DNA of 64,000 nt from Microcoleus sp. FACHB-68. GTDB lineage: Bacteria; Cyanobacteriota; Cyanobacteriia; Cyanobacteriales; Oscillatoriaceae. A program made the translations under genes and the position numbers. This document shows positions 37,376 through 46,122 of the stretch, piece by piece. The notes beneath the pieces were generated by a model that saw only the letters and a program-made list of their open reading frames with translations, did no database searches and was not told the origin of the DNA. Location: the NCBI RefSeq assembly GCF_014695715.1, contig NZ_JACJOT010000017.1, forward strand, positions 186,001-250,000. The letters are read 5' to 3'. The first letter of the stretch is position 1. The number at the start of each line of letters is the position of its first letter.

Positions 37376-38581
37376 ATGACTGAAAATCCTTCAGAAAACC
37401 CCATGTTCCAAAGCCCATCGACAAATAACGGGCACATTGCATCGGAAGCGCAACGCGCTTTAGAATTGGAAGCGAGATTGCCCCTAACCGGCTGGCAGCA
37501 AGAGGTATCAAAAGGGCTGGAATACGGCTTGGAAGCAGCATCAAGTATTCAAGATCGCAGCATTCCCACATTTTCTCGCGGTGAACTGCCTCATTATGCC
37601 GGTATTAACACCTTTCTCAAAGCGCCTTATGTAGAAGATGTGCGTAAGGTTGGAGAATATGATGTTGCAATTGTCGGTGTTCCTCATGACTCCGGAACCA
37701 CTTATCGTCCCGGTACAAGATTTGGCCCTCAAGGAATTCGGCGGATTTCTGCACTCTATACCCCCTACAACTTCGAGTTAGGTGTTGATCTGCGCGAACA
37801 AATTACGCTTTGCGATGTCGGGGATATTTTCACGATTCCCGCTAATAATGAAAAGTCATTTGATCAGATTTCTAAAGGTATCGCTCACATCTTTAGTTCG
37901 GGTGCATTTCCGATTATTTTAGGCGGCGATCATTCCATTGGTTTCCCCACAGTACGGGGGATTTGCCGGCATTTAGGGGATAAAAAAGTTGGCATTATTC
38001 ACTTTGATCGCCACGCCGACACCCAAGAAACTGACCTCGACGAACGGATGCACACCTGTCCTTGGTTTCATGCCACCAACATGAAAAACGCCCCAGCGAA
38101 AAACTTGGTACAACTGGGAATTGGCGGTTGGCAAGTGCCTCGTCAGGGTGTAAAAGTTTGCCGGGAACGCGCGACTAATATTCTCACCGTTACTGACATT
38201 GTAGAAAAAGGAATTGATGCCGCCGTCGATTTCGCCTTAGAACGCGCCTTAGATGGCACTGACTGCGTTTATATCAGCTTTGATATTGATTGCATTGATG
38301 CCGGATTTGTCCCCGGTACAGGTTGGCCAGAACCCGGTGGATTACTGCCTCGTGAAGCCTTAGCTTTATTAGCAAAAATTGTGCAGCGTGCCCCGGTTTG
38401 CGGGTTGGAAGTTGTGGAAGTTTCTCCACCTTATGACATCAGCGATATTACTTCACTCATGGCAACTCGCGTAATTTGTGACACAATGGCTCATTTAGTG
38501 CTGTCGGGACAACTGCCACGGAAGCAGAAGCCGGCCTATATTTTTCCAGAGTCACAACCGGAAATGGTTGCGTGGTCATAA
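37376..38581 (+). CDS. gdmH: Ni-dependent guanidine hydrolase (agmatinase-like ureohydrolase)
   Basis: A 401-residue ureohydrolase that would split guanidine to urea and ammonia. The binuclear metal site is intact: GGDHS, FDRHAD (where many agmatinases have DAHxD) and SFDIDCID. The N-terminus is about 80 residues longer than in agmatinases, as in the characterised cyanobacterial enzyme (Synechocystis Sll1077, from memory), and the loop EERMHTCPWFHAT-like region also matches it. The riboswitch upstream and the nickel chaperones downstream make guanidine hydrolase much more likely than agmatinase. Confidence 0.93.
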   Translation: MTENPSENPMFQSPSTNNGHIASEAQRALELEARLPLTGWQQEVSKGLEYGLEAASSIQDRSIPTFSRGELPHYAGINTFLKAPYVEDVRKVGEYDVAIVGVPHDSGTTYRPGTRFGPQGIRRISALYTPYNFELGVDLREQITLCDVGDIFTIPANNEKSFDQISKGIAHIFSSGAFPIILGGDHSIGFPTVRGICRHLGDKKVGIIHFDRHADTQETDLDERMHTCPWFHATNMKNAPAKNLVQLGIGGWQVPRQGVKVCRERATNILTVTDIVEKGIDAAVDFALERALDGTDCVYISFDIDCIDAGFVPGTGWPEPGGLLPREALALLAKIVQRAPVCGLEVVEVSPPYDISDITSLMATRVICDTMAHLVLSGQLPRKQKPAYIFPESQPEMVAWS

Positions 38582-38647
38582 AAGTTTAGAGGCGCGAGAA
38601 ATTGCGTCTCTATAACTCGAATATTTGCATTAGATTTGGGTAGATCC

Positions 38648-39031
38648 ATGCACGAAACTGATATGACCAAAGCGCTGATTGTAACGGTGCGAAAATGGTG
38701 GAAAGAACAACCAGATCGCCCCAAAATTTCTCAGGTTCATCTAACAGTCGGTCAATTTACTTGTGTTGAACCTGTGAGTTTGCAATTTGCCTTTGAAGTT
38801 CAAACCCGCAATACGTTTCTAGATGGCGCAGAATTAGTTATTGAAGAAACGCCGCTGATTGCTTTCTGCCATCAATGCCGGCAGGAATATCGTCCTGAAA
38901 TTGGTATTCAATATGCTTGCCCAACTTGTCAGTCTCCAATGGATGATATTCGCTCAGGGCGAGAACTGAAAATTGAGCGCATTGAATATTCGCAACCTGA
39001 TGTTGTTACTTCCAGTAAAAGCGAAGAGTAA
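38648..39031 (+). CDS. hypA: HypA-like nickel chaperone for guanidine hydrolase
   Basis: A 127-residue HypA homologue. MHE at the N-terminus is the nickel-binding motif; because His2 must follow Met1, the ATG at 38648 is the start and not the upstream in-frame TTG at 38636. A zinc site CHQC and CPTC lies in the C-terminal half. No hydrogenase genes are near. Its place between the hydrolase and a HypB-like GTPase indicates that it loads nickel into the hydrolase. Confidence 0.92.
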   Translation: MHETDMTKALIVTVRKWWKEQPDRPKISQVHLTVGQFTCVEPVSLQFAFEVQTRNTFLDGAELVIEETPLIAFCHQCRQEYRPEIGIQYACPTCQSPMDDIRSGRELKIERIEYSQPDVVTSSKSEE

Positions 39032-39078
39032 TATCGTTGCCATTTATCGCTATTCATCTAAACTCCAAAAGCTGAATT

Positions 39079-39786
39079 ATGCACCAAACTTTTGACGCTG
39101 CTTTAGGAATTAACTTGCTCCACGCCAATCAGGAAGGGGCTGATCATAATCGCGCCCATTTCGATGAGTGGGGGATTACTTGTTTAAATATTATGAGCAG
39201 TCCCGGTGCCGGCAAAACTGCATTGCTGGAAAAAACACTTGCGGTTCTGACAAATGAGTGCAAAATTGCAGTCATTGAAGGTGATATGACCACAGAATTG
39301 GATGCGGATCGCCTGCGGAAATACAATGTGCCGGTGATTGCAATTAATACGGGCCGGTCTTGCCATTTAGATTCTAAAATGGTTGCCGGCGGAATTCACC
39401 GGCTCTCCCATGAATATAATCCCTCAGAATTCGATTTAGTATTAGTAGAAAACGTCGGGAATCTCGTTTGTCCTGCGGAATTTGAAGTAGGCGAACACCT
39501 GAAAGTTGCGCTTTTGAGTGTGACAGAAGGGGAAGATAAACCGCTAAAATACCCAGTAATGTTTCAAGAAGCAGATTGTCTATTAATCACCAAGATGGAT
39601 ATAGCACCCCATTTAGATGTTGATGTGGATCTGATTGTGGCAAATGTGCGACAAATGAATCCTCATGTCACCATTATTCCCGTTTCTGCAAAAACTGGAG
39701 AAGGGTTAGAAGCTTGGTTTGATTGGGTGCGCTCTCAGCTTGCTCAATCATCAACTGCTCAACAGGAACTTTCAGGGGTTTGCTGA
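39079..39786 (+). CDS. hypB: HypB-like nickel-insertion GTPase
   Basis: A 235-residue SIMIBI GTPase. Walker A is [25 protein letters not shown] is switch [12 protein letters not shown] carries the Cys-His metal site; [14 protein letters not shown] and TKMDIAPHL complete the nucleotide pocket. It lacks the His-rich nickel-storage N-terminus of some HypB proteins. Together with the HypA-like protein it should mature the guanidine hydrolase (inference from context and the known Synechocystis arrangement). Confidence 0.92.
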   Translation: MHQTFDAALGINLLHANQEGADHNRAHFDEWGITCLNIMSSPGAGKTALLEKTLAVLTNECKIAVIEGDMTTELDADRLRKYNVPVIAINTGRSCHLDSKMVAGGIHRLSHEYNPSEFDLVLVENVGNLVCPAEFEVGEHLKVALLSVTEGEDKPLKYPVMFQEADCLLITKMDIAPHLDVDVDLIVANVRQMNPHVTIIPVSAKTGEGLEAWFDWVRSQLAQSSTAQQELSGVC

Positions 39787-40067
39787 AGAAAATATCAACC
39801 CCAGTGTTGTTGGGGTGGGCAAGATGCTCACCCAGTCCCTCACTAACAGCATTTCTTACAAAACTTAAAGATCTAGAAATGTAAAAGCTTGAACGATATC
39901 AAGTTTCTACTTTTTCAAACTATCTGTATGTTTTGTATCACAAGAAACAAAGCGGTGACTGCTTTACCTGCTACACATAGTCAACCGCTCTGTTAAAAAT
40001 TATCTTTGCTAACAGCGAATAACAAACTGCTGAAAACTCCCAACCAATCTCTGCGCTAGGAGATGCT

Positions 40068-41117
40068 ATGAGAGTGCGATCACCTCTATCTTTCTGTATC
40101 CTTTTTCTTGTCACGCTGACGTTCGTTGTCGGTTGCGTTAACCCGGCAATCTACATCAAAACAACTACCGAAACCGAAACGGCATCCTCAGTAAGTGCCG
40201 GCAGCGTCCGTTTAGGATTCAGCGCATGGCCCGGTTGGTTTCCTTGGCAAGTCGCCCAACAGCAAGGAATTTTTCAGGCAAACACCGTTCCAGTCGATTT
40301 GAAATGGTTTGATGGGTATTTGGAATCGATCAGTACGCTGACAGCCGGCCAAATTGATGCAAATAGCCAAACCCTGGGAGATACGGTTAACTCTGTATCC
40401 GGTGGCGCAGACCAAGTGATTGTGCTGGTTAACGATAACTCCACCGGCAATGATAAAGTGATTGTCAGCGAGGCCATTAACTCAATTGCTGACTTAAAAG
40501 GAAAAAAAGTCGCCGCAGAAGAAGGCACAGTTGATCACTTTCTGCTGTTGTTAGGGCTAAAGAAAGCCGGTTTATCACCTCAAGACATTCAGTTTATTCC
40601 CCTAGAAACAGGTAAAGCAGCCGCAGCCTTTGTAGCAGGACAAGTCGATGCAACAGCGGTGTTTGCTCCTTTTACCACTCAAGCATTGAAGCGTTCGGGT
40701 AGCAAAGAACTATTTAGTTCCAAAGATTTTACCGGCGCAATTTCCGATCATCTCGTCTTCACCCGTAAATTTGTCGATGAACATCCTGATCGCGTTCAAG
40801 CATTAGTTGATTCTTGGTTTGCCACCTTGGAATATATGGAGGCAAATCCAGAGAAATCTTATGAAATTATGGCGCAACGAGCAGGAGTATCTGTTGACGA
40901 ATATAAACAGTATGCGGATGGCACTCGGATTTTCACAATTGAGGAAAATTTAACAGCTTTTCAACCGGGTAACGATTTGACTTCCTTACAATTTGCCGCC
41001 CAGGAAATGAGCAAATTTCTTAGGGAAGTAGGACTCGCAAGCAATAATCCAGATATCAGCCGGCTGTTTGATGATCGCTTTGTCAAAGCCTACGCAGAGA
41101 AATTTAAAAAATCCTAA
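40068..41117 (+). CDS. ABC transporter substrate-binding lipoprotein (NitT/TauT type), probable guanidine binder
   Basis: A 349-residue lipoprotein: signal peptide to about residue 22 ending FVVGC, with Cys as lipidation site. The mature protein has the NitT/TauT/SsuA-type fold, with LGFSAWPGWFPWQVAQQQGIF at its start, LKGKKVAAEEG and VAGQVDATAVFAPFT. It is the first of three ABC genes after the hydrolase cluster. The same order occurs in the Synechocystis sll1077-sll1082 region (recollection), so guanidine is the likely ligand. The 281-base gap before it may hold a separate promoter. Confidence 0.88.
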   Translation: MRVRSPLSFCILFLVTLTFVVGCVNPAIYIKTTTETETASSVSAGSVRLGFSAWPGWFPWQVAQQQGIFQANTVPVDLKWFDGYLESISTLTAGQIDANSQTLGDTVNSVSGGADQVIVLVNDNSTGNDKVIVSEAINSIADLKGKKVAAEEGTVDHFLLLLGLKKAGLSPQDIQFIPLETGKAAAAFVAGQVDATAVFAPFTTQALKRSGSKELFSSKDFTGAISDHLVFTRKFVDEHPDRVQALVDSWFATLEYMEANPEKSYEIMAQRAGVSVDEYKQYADGTRIFTIEENLTAFQPGNDLTSLQFAAQEMSKFLREVGLASNNPDISRLFDDRFVKAYAEKFKKS

Positions 41118-41155
41118 AAATATCCAATCACACCCTTAACCTCCCACACATATAT

Positions 41156-41194
41156 TATCTGCATACATCTGCGTTTATCTGCAGTTAAAAAAAA
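41156..41194. repeat. Dispersed CGCAGAT-type repeat, copy 2
   Basis: TATCTGCATACATCTGCG followed by TTTATCTGCAGTTAAAAA is the same family as repeats near 31870, 42150 and 57030, here in the opposite orientation to the 42 kb copy. Confidence 0.55.
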
Positions 41195-41250
41195 TGAACC
41201 TTTGCAAAAAAACCGATATATCCCTCTCCTTGTCCTCGTAAAAATTAGTC

Positions 41251-42096
41251 ATGAATCAAAATCCTGAATCGATTCGAGACTTTCTCCGATCTAAAAAACT
41301 CAATCCCACTGTTTTCTGGCAACTCGCTGAAGACATTCCCAAACCGCTCAATACGGCATTACTGATTACCTCGATTGGAGTTCCCCTACTGCTGTGGTGG
41401 TTGGTGACTACCTTTGGGAATATCGATCCTAAATTTTTACCCTCGCCAGCTCAAGTTCTTGAAGCATTTGGCCGGCTGTGGAAGACTCGCGAACTGCTTA
41501 AGGATACCGTCGCAAGTCTGTGGCGCGTTGGTGTCGGGTTTATTTTTGCGGCAGTTTTTTCCATCCCCATTGGGGTATTGATGGGCAGCTTTGCCAGTAT
41601 TCGCGCCTTACTAGAACCGCTGTTCGGGTTAATGCGTTATATGCCGGCACCTGCCTTTATTCCGCTGTTAATTCTCTACCAAGGCATTGGAGAAGAACCG
41701 AAAATTACTCTAATTTTTATTGGTGTGTTTTTCTTTAACACCCTGATGGTGATGGATACTGTAAAATTCGTATCCAAAGATTTAATTGAAGCTACTTATA
41801 TGTTAGGAGGAAGCCGTTTACAAGCCCTGCTTCAGGTGATTTTTCCCCATGTATTGCCGGGAATTCTTGATGCCTGTCGCATTAACTTAGCAGCCGCTTG
41901 GCAGTTAGTCATTGTCTCAGAACTTATTGCCGCATCAGAAGGGTTAGGTCGGCGAATCAGCGTGGCCGGTCGATTTCTTAAAACTGATGAAATTTTTGTG
42001 GGATTGATTGTAATTGGAGTAATTGGGTTGACATTTGATCTGTTGTTTCAATACTTTTTGAGAGTTTCTTGTAAGTGGGCAAGTCAACAACGATAG
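41251..42096 (+). CDS. ABC transporter permease (NitT/TauT type)
   Basis: A 281-residue inner-membrane permease with about six helices (first at 33-53). The EAA loop that contacts the ATPase is visible as DLIEATYMLGGSRLQALLQVIFPHVLPG. It pairs with the binding protein upstream and the ATPase downstream. The 133-base gap before it contains a CTGCGTTTATCTGC repeat. Confidence 0.9.
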   Translation: MNQNPESIRDFLRSKKLNPTVFWQLAEDIPKPLNTALLITSIGVPLLLWWLVTTFGNIDPKFLPSPAQVLEAFGRLWKTRELLKDTVASLWRVGVGFIFAAVFSIPIGVLMGSFASIRALLEPLFGLMRYMPAPAFIPLLILYQGIGEEPKITLIFIGVFFFNTLMVMDTVKFVSKDLIEATYMLGGSRLQALLQVIFPHVLPGILDACRINLAAAWQLVIVSELIAASEGLGRRISVAGRFLKTDEIFVGLIVIGVIGLTFDLLFQYFLRVSCKWASQQR

Positions 42097-42124
42097 TTTC
42101 TGTTGCCGGGAGAATTTTATTAGA

Positions 42125-42174
42125 AACCGCAGATGCACGCAGATAAACGCAGATAAAACGCAGATAAGGTTAAC
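42125..42174. repeat. Dispersed CGCAGAT-type repeat, copy 3
   Basis: AACCGCAGATGCACGCAGAT, then ACGCAGAT units and AAGGTTAAC. The 15-mer GCAGATAAGGTTAAC also occurs at about 31878. It lies between the permease and ATPase genes. Confidence 0.6.
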
Positions 42175-42253
42175 GCCTTACAGAGATGTGGTTGGTTGTT
42201 TGATTTTCTGTTGAGCAATTGCAAAGTTTGTTCTAATTAAGGAGATTTCACTC

Positions 42254-43027
42254 ATGTATTTGCAAATCAAAAATCTGCACAAGCATTTTGATACTAAAAA
42301 TGGCTCGTTAGTTGTCCTTAAGGACATTAACATGACGATTAAGCGGGGTGAATTTATCTGCGCTGTGGGCGCGTCGGGATCGGGTAAGTCTACTTTGCTG
42401 CGACAAATTGCCGGCCTTGATATGCCCACATCTGGCGAAGTCACAATTGATGGAGAGTCGGTGACTGGGCCTGGGCCTGACCGGGGTATGATATTTCAGC
42501 ATTACACACTTTATCCTTGGATGACTGTGCAGGAAAATGCTGAGTTTGGACTCAAGCTGCAAGGTGTGCCGAAGAAGATGCGGCGTGAGCAAGCAAGCTA
42601 TTACTTAAATGTCGTAGGATTGACTAATTTTGCCAAGACATTACCGAAAGAATTATCAGGTGGGATGAAGCAACGCGTGGCAATTGCGCGGGCGTTGGTT
42701 GCGGAACCCAAAGTGTTGTTAATGGATGAACCTTTTGGTTCCTTGGATATTCATACGAAAGAGTCGATGCACGAATTTATGTTAGACCTTTGGCAGCGCA
42801 CAAATATCACAATCTTTATGATTACCCACGATGTGGAAGAAGCGGTTTTCCTTGCAAATCGTATCTATGCTTTGGGAACTCGTCCTGGGACAGTCAGAAA
42901 AGAAATGACGATCAAATTACCTGAACGCAGCTATAACGTTAAACGCCATTCTATATTCCACGACTACCGGGATGAACTCATGGATCTGTTACGCCGGCAT
43001 GGACAAGAAGCTTTAGTTGCAGCTTAA
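42254..43027 (+). CDS. ABC transporter ATP-binding protein (NitT/TauT type)
   Basis: A 257-residue ABC ATPase. Walker A is GASGSGKSTLLRQIAG, the signature LSGGMKQRVAIARAL, Walker B VLLMDEPFGSLD, and the switch His is in MITHDVEEA. All sites are intact. An AAGGAG ribosome site precedes the ATG. It completes the importer that follows the guanidine hydrolase cluster. Confidence 0.93.
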   Translation: MYLQIKNLHKHFDTKNGSLVVLKDINMTIKRGEFICAVGASGSGKSTLLRQIAGLDMPTSGEVTIDGESVTGPGPDRGMIFQHYTLYPWMTVQENAEFGLKLQGVPKKMRREQASYYLNVVGLTNFAKTLPKELSGGMKQRVAIARALVAEPKVLLMDEPFGSLDIHTKESMHEFMLDLWQRTNITIFMITHDVEEAVFLANRIYALGTRPGTVRKEMTIKLPERSYNVKRHSIFHDYRDELMDLLRRHGQEALVAA

Positions 43028-43052
43028 GATTGCTATAATTCCATTTTGAACA

Positions 43053-43099
43053 AGGCTGTACCTCTTGATATGAATTCAGCAAGGTGTGAGGCACAGCCT
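43053..43099. terminator. Stem-loop between convergent genes
   Basis: AGGCTGT (43053-43059) pairs with ACAGCCT (43093-43099), extended inward by CCTC and GAGG across a 1x1 mismatch. There is no T-run. It lies 26 bases after the ABC ATPase stop and could end transcription from either side. Confidence 0.5.
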
Positions 43100-43147
43100 A
43101 ATCGATTGCATTGCAAATTTATAGCCTAATTGCGAGAAGTTTAAGCT

Positions 43148-44464
43148 TCAATCGGCCTTAGAGTTATTGGATTTAACAGTCGCTTCAACGGCTTTTAAAT
43201 CAATCTCAAATTTGGCAGCAATGGTTTCCAGCAACCGCGCTTCTTCGGGGTTTATTGTGCCATCATGCTGCGAAAGGGTGTAACATTTCACCAGCAAAGG
43301 CAAAGCAAAGTCTCGGTTGAGCTTTTCAACCAGCCGGTCTAAAGGTTGGGGCGATTTCAGTTCAGCCGTCATCACTTCTAACGAAGTTGGGCTAACATTC
43401 AATGCTTTTAACTCTGGCAAAATATTTTCCCAGGATTTGTTTGGGTTACTTGCCAAAATTGTCTGTGCCAAAATTTGATCCATAATGCTTTGCTGCGCCA
43501 GTGCCACTGTTAGATATTCTTCGCTATCTTTCTGAATGGCTTGCGCGATTGCTGACGAACTCATGGGATCGACTTTAGCTTCATAGAACCGGCACGCTGC
43601 GAATCCCAAGGTGTAAAGCATCACCGTATTCGTGCCGGCACCAATCGCCATACCGGCTAGGGGCACATTTCGCAGCACACCCAAGCCGAGTTTCATCGCT
43701 TGACTACCACCGAGGGACAGCCCAAAAATCGCCATCACTTCACCGCGACGTGCCGGTGCTTGTAAATCCATGCCATAGGCGGCGGCGATCTGATAAATCA
43801 TTTCCGCTTGCAGTTGTGTCGTCGCTGCCAAATCGATTGCTAGCAGCGCCAATGCGACTCCTGGGAGAAGACTGCTGACTAAACCAACGCCGCCGGCTTG
43901 AATCGCTTTCTCTGACATAATCCGATGAGCGATTTCGTTGGGAGTTTCGTTGGGATGCTCTTGCTGTAGCTTCCTGACTGCTTCTTGAGCTTTCACTGTA
44001 TCAACTTGGCCCACCATTCCCAGCAGCCATTCTGCCCGAAACACTTTCAAAACTTGTCGCAACACCGGATTATCCCCAATGAAGCTAGCGGCGCGACCGG
44101 CTTCATGTGTCGCTTTCTCAAATATCTCCTGGCTTTGTTTAGCTGCGGTTTGTGCCGTCTCTGCGGCTGTTGTCAAGGCGGCTTGACCGGCTTGAGTGGC
44201 AACTGTGCCGATTGCCCCACCCACACCCGCTGCAGTCTGCATGACGTTTTGGCCGGTTTGCGCTGCAGCGTTAAGTGCCTCGCCTACGCCGGCGGTTACT
44301 TGAGCGATTGAGTCAAAAAGCGAGTGATTCTCAGATCGATTGATTTGTGTTTGACTGGTTGGGGTGTGGCTGCCGGTGTCCGGTGCGTGTGCTTTCTCAG
44401 ATGCCGGTGCCGATGAATTTACAGGTTCGTTTTGCTCAAAGTTGTTATCTTGTTCATTTGTCAT
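43148..44464 (-). CDS. EcsC-like protein with Ala/Gln-rich N-terminus and TerB-like tail
   Basis: A 438-residue protein. Residues 1-50 are polar and disordered. Residues about 50-125 are an Ala/Thr/Gln-rich helical segment (AQTGQNVMQTAAGVGGAIG). The middle (about 150-310) resembles the EcsC-like domain with several glycine-rich hydrophobic helices (GGVGLVSSLLPGVALALLA, NVPLAGMAIGAGTNTV). The C-terminal ~120 residues resemble TerB-type helices, including HDGTINPEEARLLETIA. It is probably membrane-associated, with unknown function. It is convergent with the ABC operon. Confidence 0.65.
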   Translation of the reverse strand: MTNEQDNNFEQNEPVNSSAPASEKAHAPDTGSHTPTSQTQINRSENHSLFDSIAQVTAGVGEALNAAAQTGQNVMQTAAGVGGAIGTVATQAGQAALTTAAETAQTAAKQSQEIFEKATHEAGRAASFIGDNPVLRQVLKVFRAEWLLGMVGQVDTVKAQEAVRKLQQEHPNETPNEIAHRIMSEKAIQAGGVGLVSSLLPGVALALLAIDLAATTQLQAEMIYQIAAAYGMDLQAPARRGEVMAIFGLSLGGSQAMKLGLGVLRNVPLAGMAIGAGTNTVMLYTLGFAACRFYEAKVDPMSSSAIAQAIQKDSEEYLTVALAQQSIMDQILAQTILASNPNKSWENILPELKALNVSPTSLEVMTAELKSPQPLDRLVEKLNRDFALPLLVKCYTLSQHDGTINPEEARLLETIAAKFEIDLKAVEATVKSNNSKAD

Positions 44465-44530
44465 TATTCAATTCCTCCTGCCGGTATTTATCCTCAGCAT
44501 AGCGCTCACAGCCGGGGGAGTGCTGAGGGG

Positions 44531-44627
44531 GAGTCCTGAGTCCTGAGTGCTGAGTGCTGAGGGTGTGAGTGTTTGAGTGCCCCATGCCCAATCCCCCATG
44601 CCCAATGCCCAATCCCCAATCCCCAAT
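44531..44627. repeat. Heptanucleotide short tandem repeats (STRR type)
   Basis: Four 7-base units GAGTCCT/GAGTGCT occupy 44531-44558, and about six TGCCCAA/TCCCCAA units occupy 44585-44627. Heptameric STRRs are typical of filamentous cyanobacteria. A short GAGTGCTGAGTGCCCA also lies near 12945. Confidence 0.8.
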
Positions 44628-44720
44628 ACTAGGTAGCTTGAAGGCACGAAACTTCAGCAGTATTGTTAGGGGTGAAACAAAAAAGATGGAGAATTTGACG
44701 ACAGGAGGTGTAGCTCTAAC

Positions 44721-45680
44721 ATGACCAATCGAACTTATGCAATCCTCGGCACCGGCGCAGTAGGAGGGTTCTACGGTTCTCGCCTGCAAAAGGCCGGTTT
44801 AGATGTCCACTTCTTGCTGCACAGCGATTACGAACACGTTCGACAGCATGGGTTAGTCGTGGAGTCCCCAGAAGGGGATTTTGTTCTTCCCCACGTGAAG
44901 GCTTATTGCAATGCCGACGAAATGCCCCGATGTGATGTGGTCGTTATTGCGTTAAAAAGCACTTACAATCACTTACTGCCGAAACTGTTGCCGGCAGCAC
45001 TCAAGGACAGCAGCGTAGTTCTGCTACTACAAAATGGCTGGGGAATTGAGACAGAAGTTGCAAAAATTGTTGGTGCTGAACGTGTAATGGGAGGGTTGTG
45101 TTTTGTCTGTTCTAATAAAGTCGGGCCTGGTTTTATCCGCCATTTAGATTACAGTGCGGTTACGCTTGGGGAATATGCGCCAGACTATCAACCGGCTGGC
45201 ATTACAGAACGAATGCGTTTAATTGCCAGTGATTTTGAACGCGCCGGCATCCCCATCGAACAGGCAGAAGATTTAATGCTTGCTCGATGGAAAAAACTCG
45301 TTTGGAATATTCCTTATAATGGGCTGTCTGTGATTTTAAATGCCAGGACAGATGAGCTGATGGCAGATGCTCATATCCGCATTTTAGTCGAGCAATTGAT
45401 GCAAGAAGTGGTTGCCGGCGCAGCGGCATATAATCGCGCAATTCCCGATAGTTTTATTCAAAAAATGCTCGATCACACTGCAAAAATGAAGCCTTACCGA
45501 ACCAGCATGAAGATTGACTATGACGAAAAGCGTCCCTTAGAGGTAGAGGCAATTGTAGGCAATCCTTGGCGTGCGGCGCAGAGTGCCGGTGTAGAATTGC
45601 CTCAAATTGCCATGCTTTACCGGCAGTTAAAGTTTCTCGATGCTCAGAATCGAGAGCAACGTGAAGCGTCAGAAAATTAA
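44721..45680 (+). CDS. Putative 2-dehydropantoate 2-reductase (PanE/ApbA family)
   Basis: A 319-residue NADP-dependent reductase. The N-terminal AILGTGAVGGFYGSRLQKAG is the nucleotide site; IALKSTYNH contains the conserved Lys; RWKKLVWNIPYN and the closing EAIVGNPWRAAQSAGVELP are family landmarks. It would make pantoate for coenzyme A, but PanE-like paralogues with other substrates are common, so the substrate is not certain. An AGGAGG site lies before the ATG. It is followed closely by a MazG-like gene (28 bases). Confidence 0.85.
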   Translation: MTNRTYAILGTGAVGGFYGSRLQKAGLDVHFLLHSDYEHVRQHGLVVESPEGDFVLPHVKAYCNADEMPRCDVVVIALKSTYNHLLPKLLPAALKDSSVVLLLQNGWGIETEVAKIVGAERVMGGLCFVCSNKVGPGFIRHLDYSAVTLGEYAPDYQPAGITERMRLIASDFERAGIPIEQAEDLMLARWKKLVWNIPYNGLSVILNARTDELMADAHIRILVEQLMQEVVAGAAAYNRAIPDSFIQKMLDHTAKMKPYRTSMKIDYDEKRPLEVEAIVGNPWRAAQSAGVELPQIAMLYRQLKFLDAQNREQREASEN

Positions 45681-45708
45681 TGTGAGAACTGATAAGTGAG
45701 AACTTGCG

Positions 45709-46035
45709 ATGTTTCAGGAATATAACAAACTTGTGCGAGATCGGATTCCAGAAATTATTCACAAAGCCGGCAATCAATGCGAAGTAGTAACGATGTCGCA
45801 GGATGAATATAGACAAGCTTTGCGAGACAAACTGATAGAAGAAGCCCAAGAAGCTGCCAGCGCAAATTCTCAAGATTTGGTCAAAGAATTGGCTGATCTA
45901 TATGAAGTGATTGATGCCGTCATGTTAACCTGTGGAATTGAACGCGAAGCCGTCTTAGCAGAGCAAACCCGCAGACGGAAAGAAAGGGGCGGATTTGAGC
46001 AGCGAATTAAGTTGCTGTGGACGCAATCTCAATAA
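45709..46035 (+). CDS. MazG-like nucleoside triphosphate pyrophosphohydrolase
   Basis: A 108-residue all-helical pyrophosphohydrolase. The start YNKLVRDRIPEII and the metal-binding EEAQEAA and ELADLYEVIDAV segments (Glu and Asp ligands) match the phosphoribosyl-ATP pyrophosphohydrolase-like branch of the MazG superfamily. It probably cleanses abnormal nucleotides. It is likely co-transcribed with the reductase upstream. Confidence 0.86.
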   Translation: MFQEYNKLVRDRIPEIIHKAGNQCEVVTMSQDEYRQALRDKLIEEAQEAASANSQDLVKELADLYEVIDAVMLTCGIEREAVLAEQTRRRKERGGFEQRIKLLWTQSQ

Positions 46036-46122
46036 AATCGGCTATTTTGTATTGGGGTAAAATGAATCTTCTTGTTCCGACATTGCCAGCTTAACCGGCA
46101 CAATTGCAGCGAATAAAATCAC

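Noticed and set aside
189-38581. A functional link between the ethylene-receptor-like kinase and the guanidine locus, since some bacteria make both ethylene and guanidine by one enzyme
   Set aside because: No ethylene-forming enzyme is in the window, the receptor lacks the copper Cys, and the loci are 31 kb apart.
37376-38581. Agmatinase or arginase assignment
   Set aside because: The ureohydrolase fold would allow it, but the guanidine riboswitch, long N-terminus and nickel chaperone genes favour guanidine hydrolase.
38648-39786. Hydrogenase maturation genes
   Set aside because: HypA and HypB homologues are present but no hydrogenase or other hyp genes are near, and the guanidine hydrolase context explains them.
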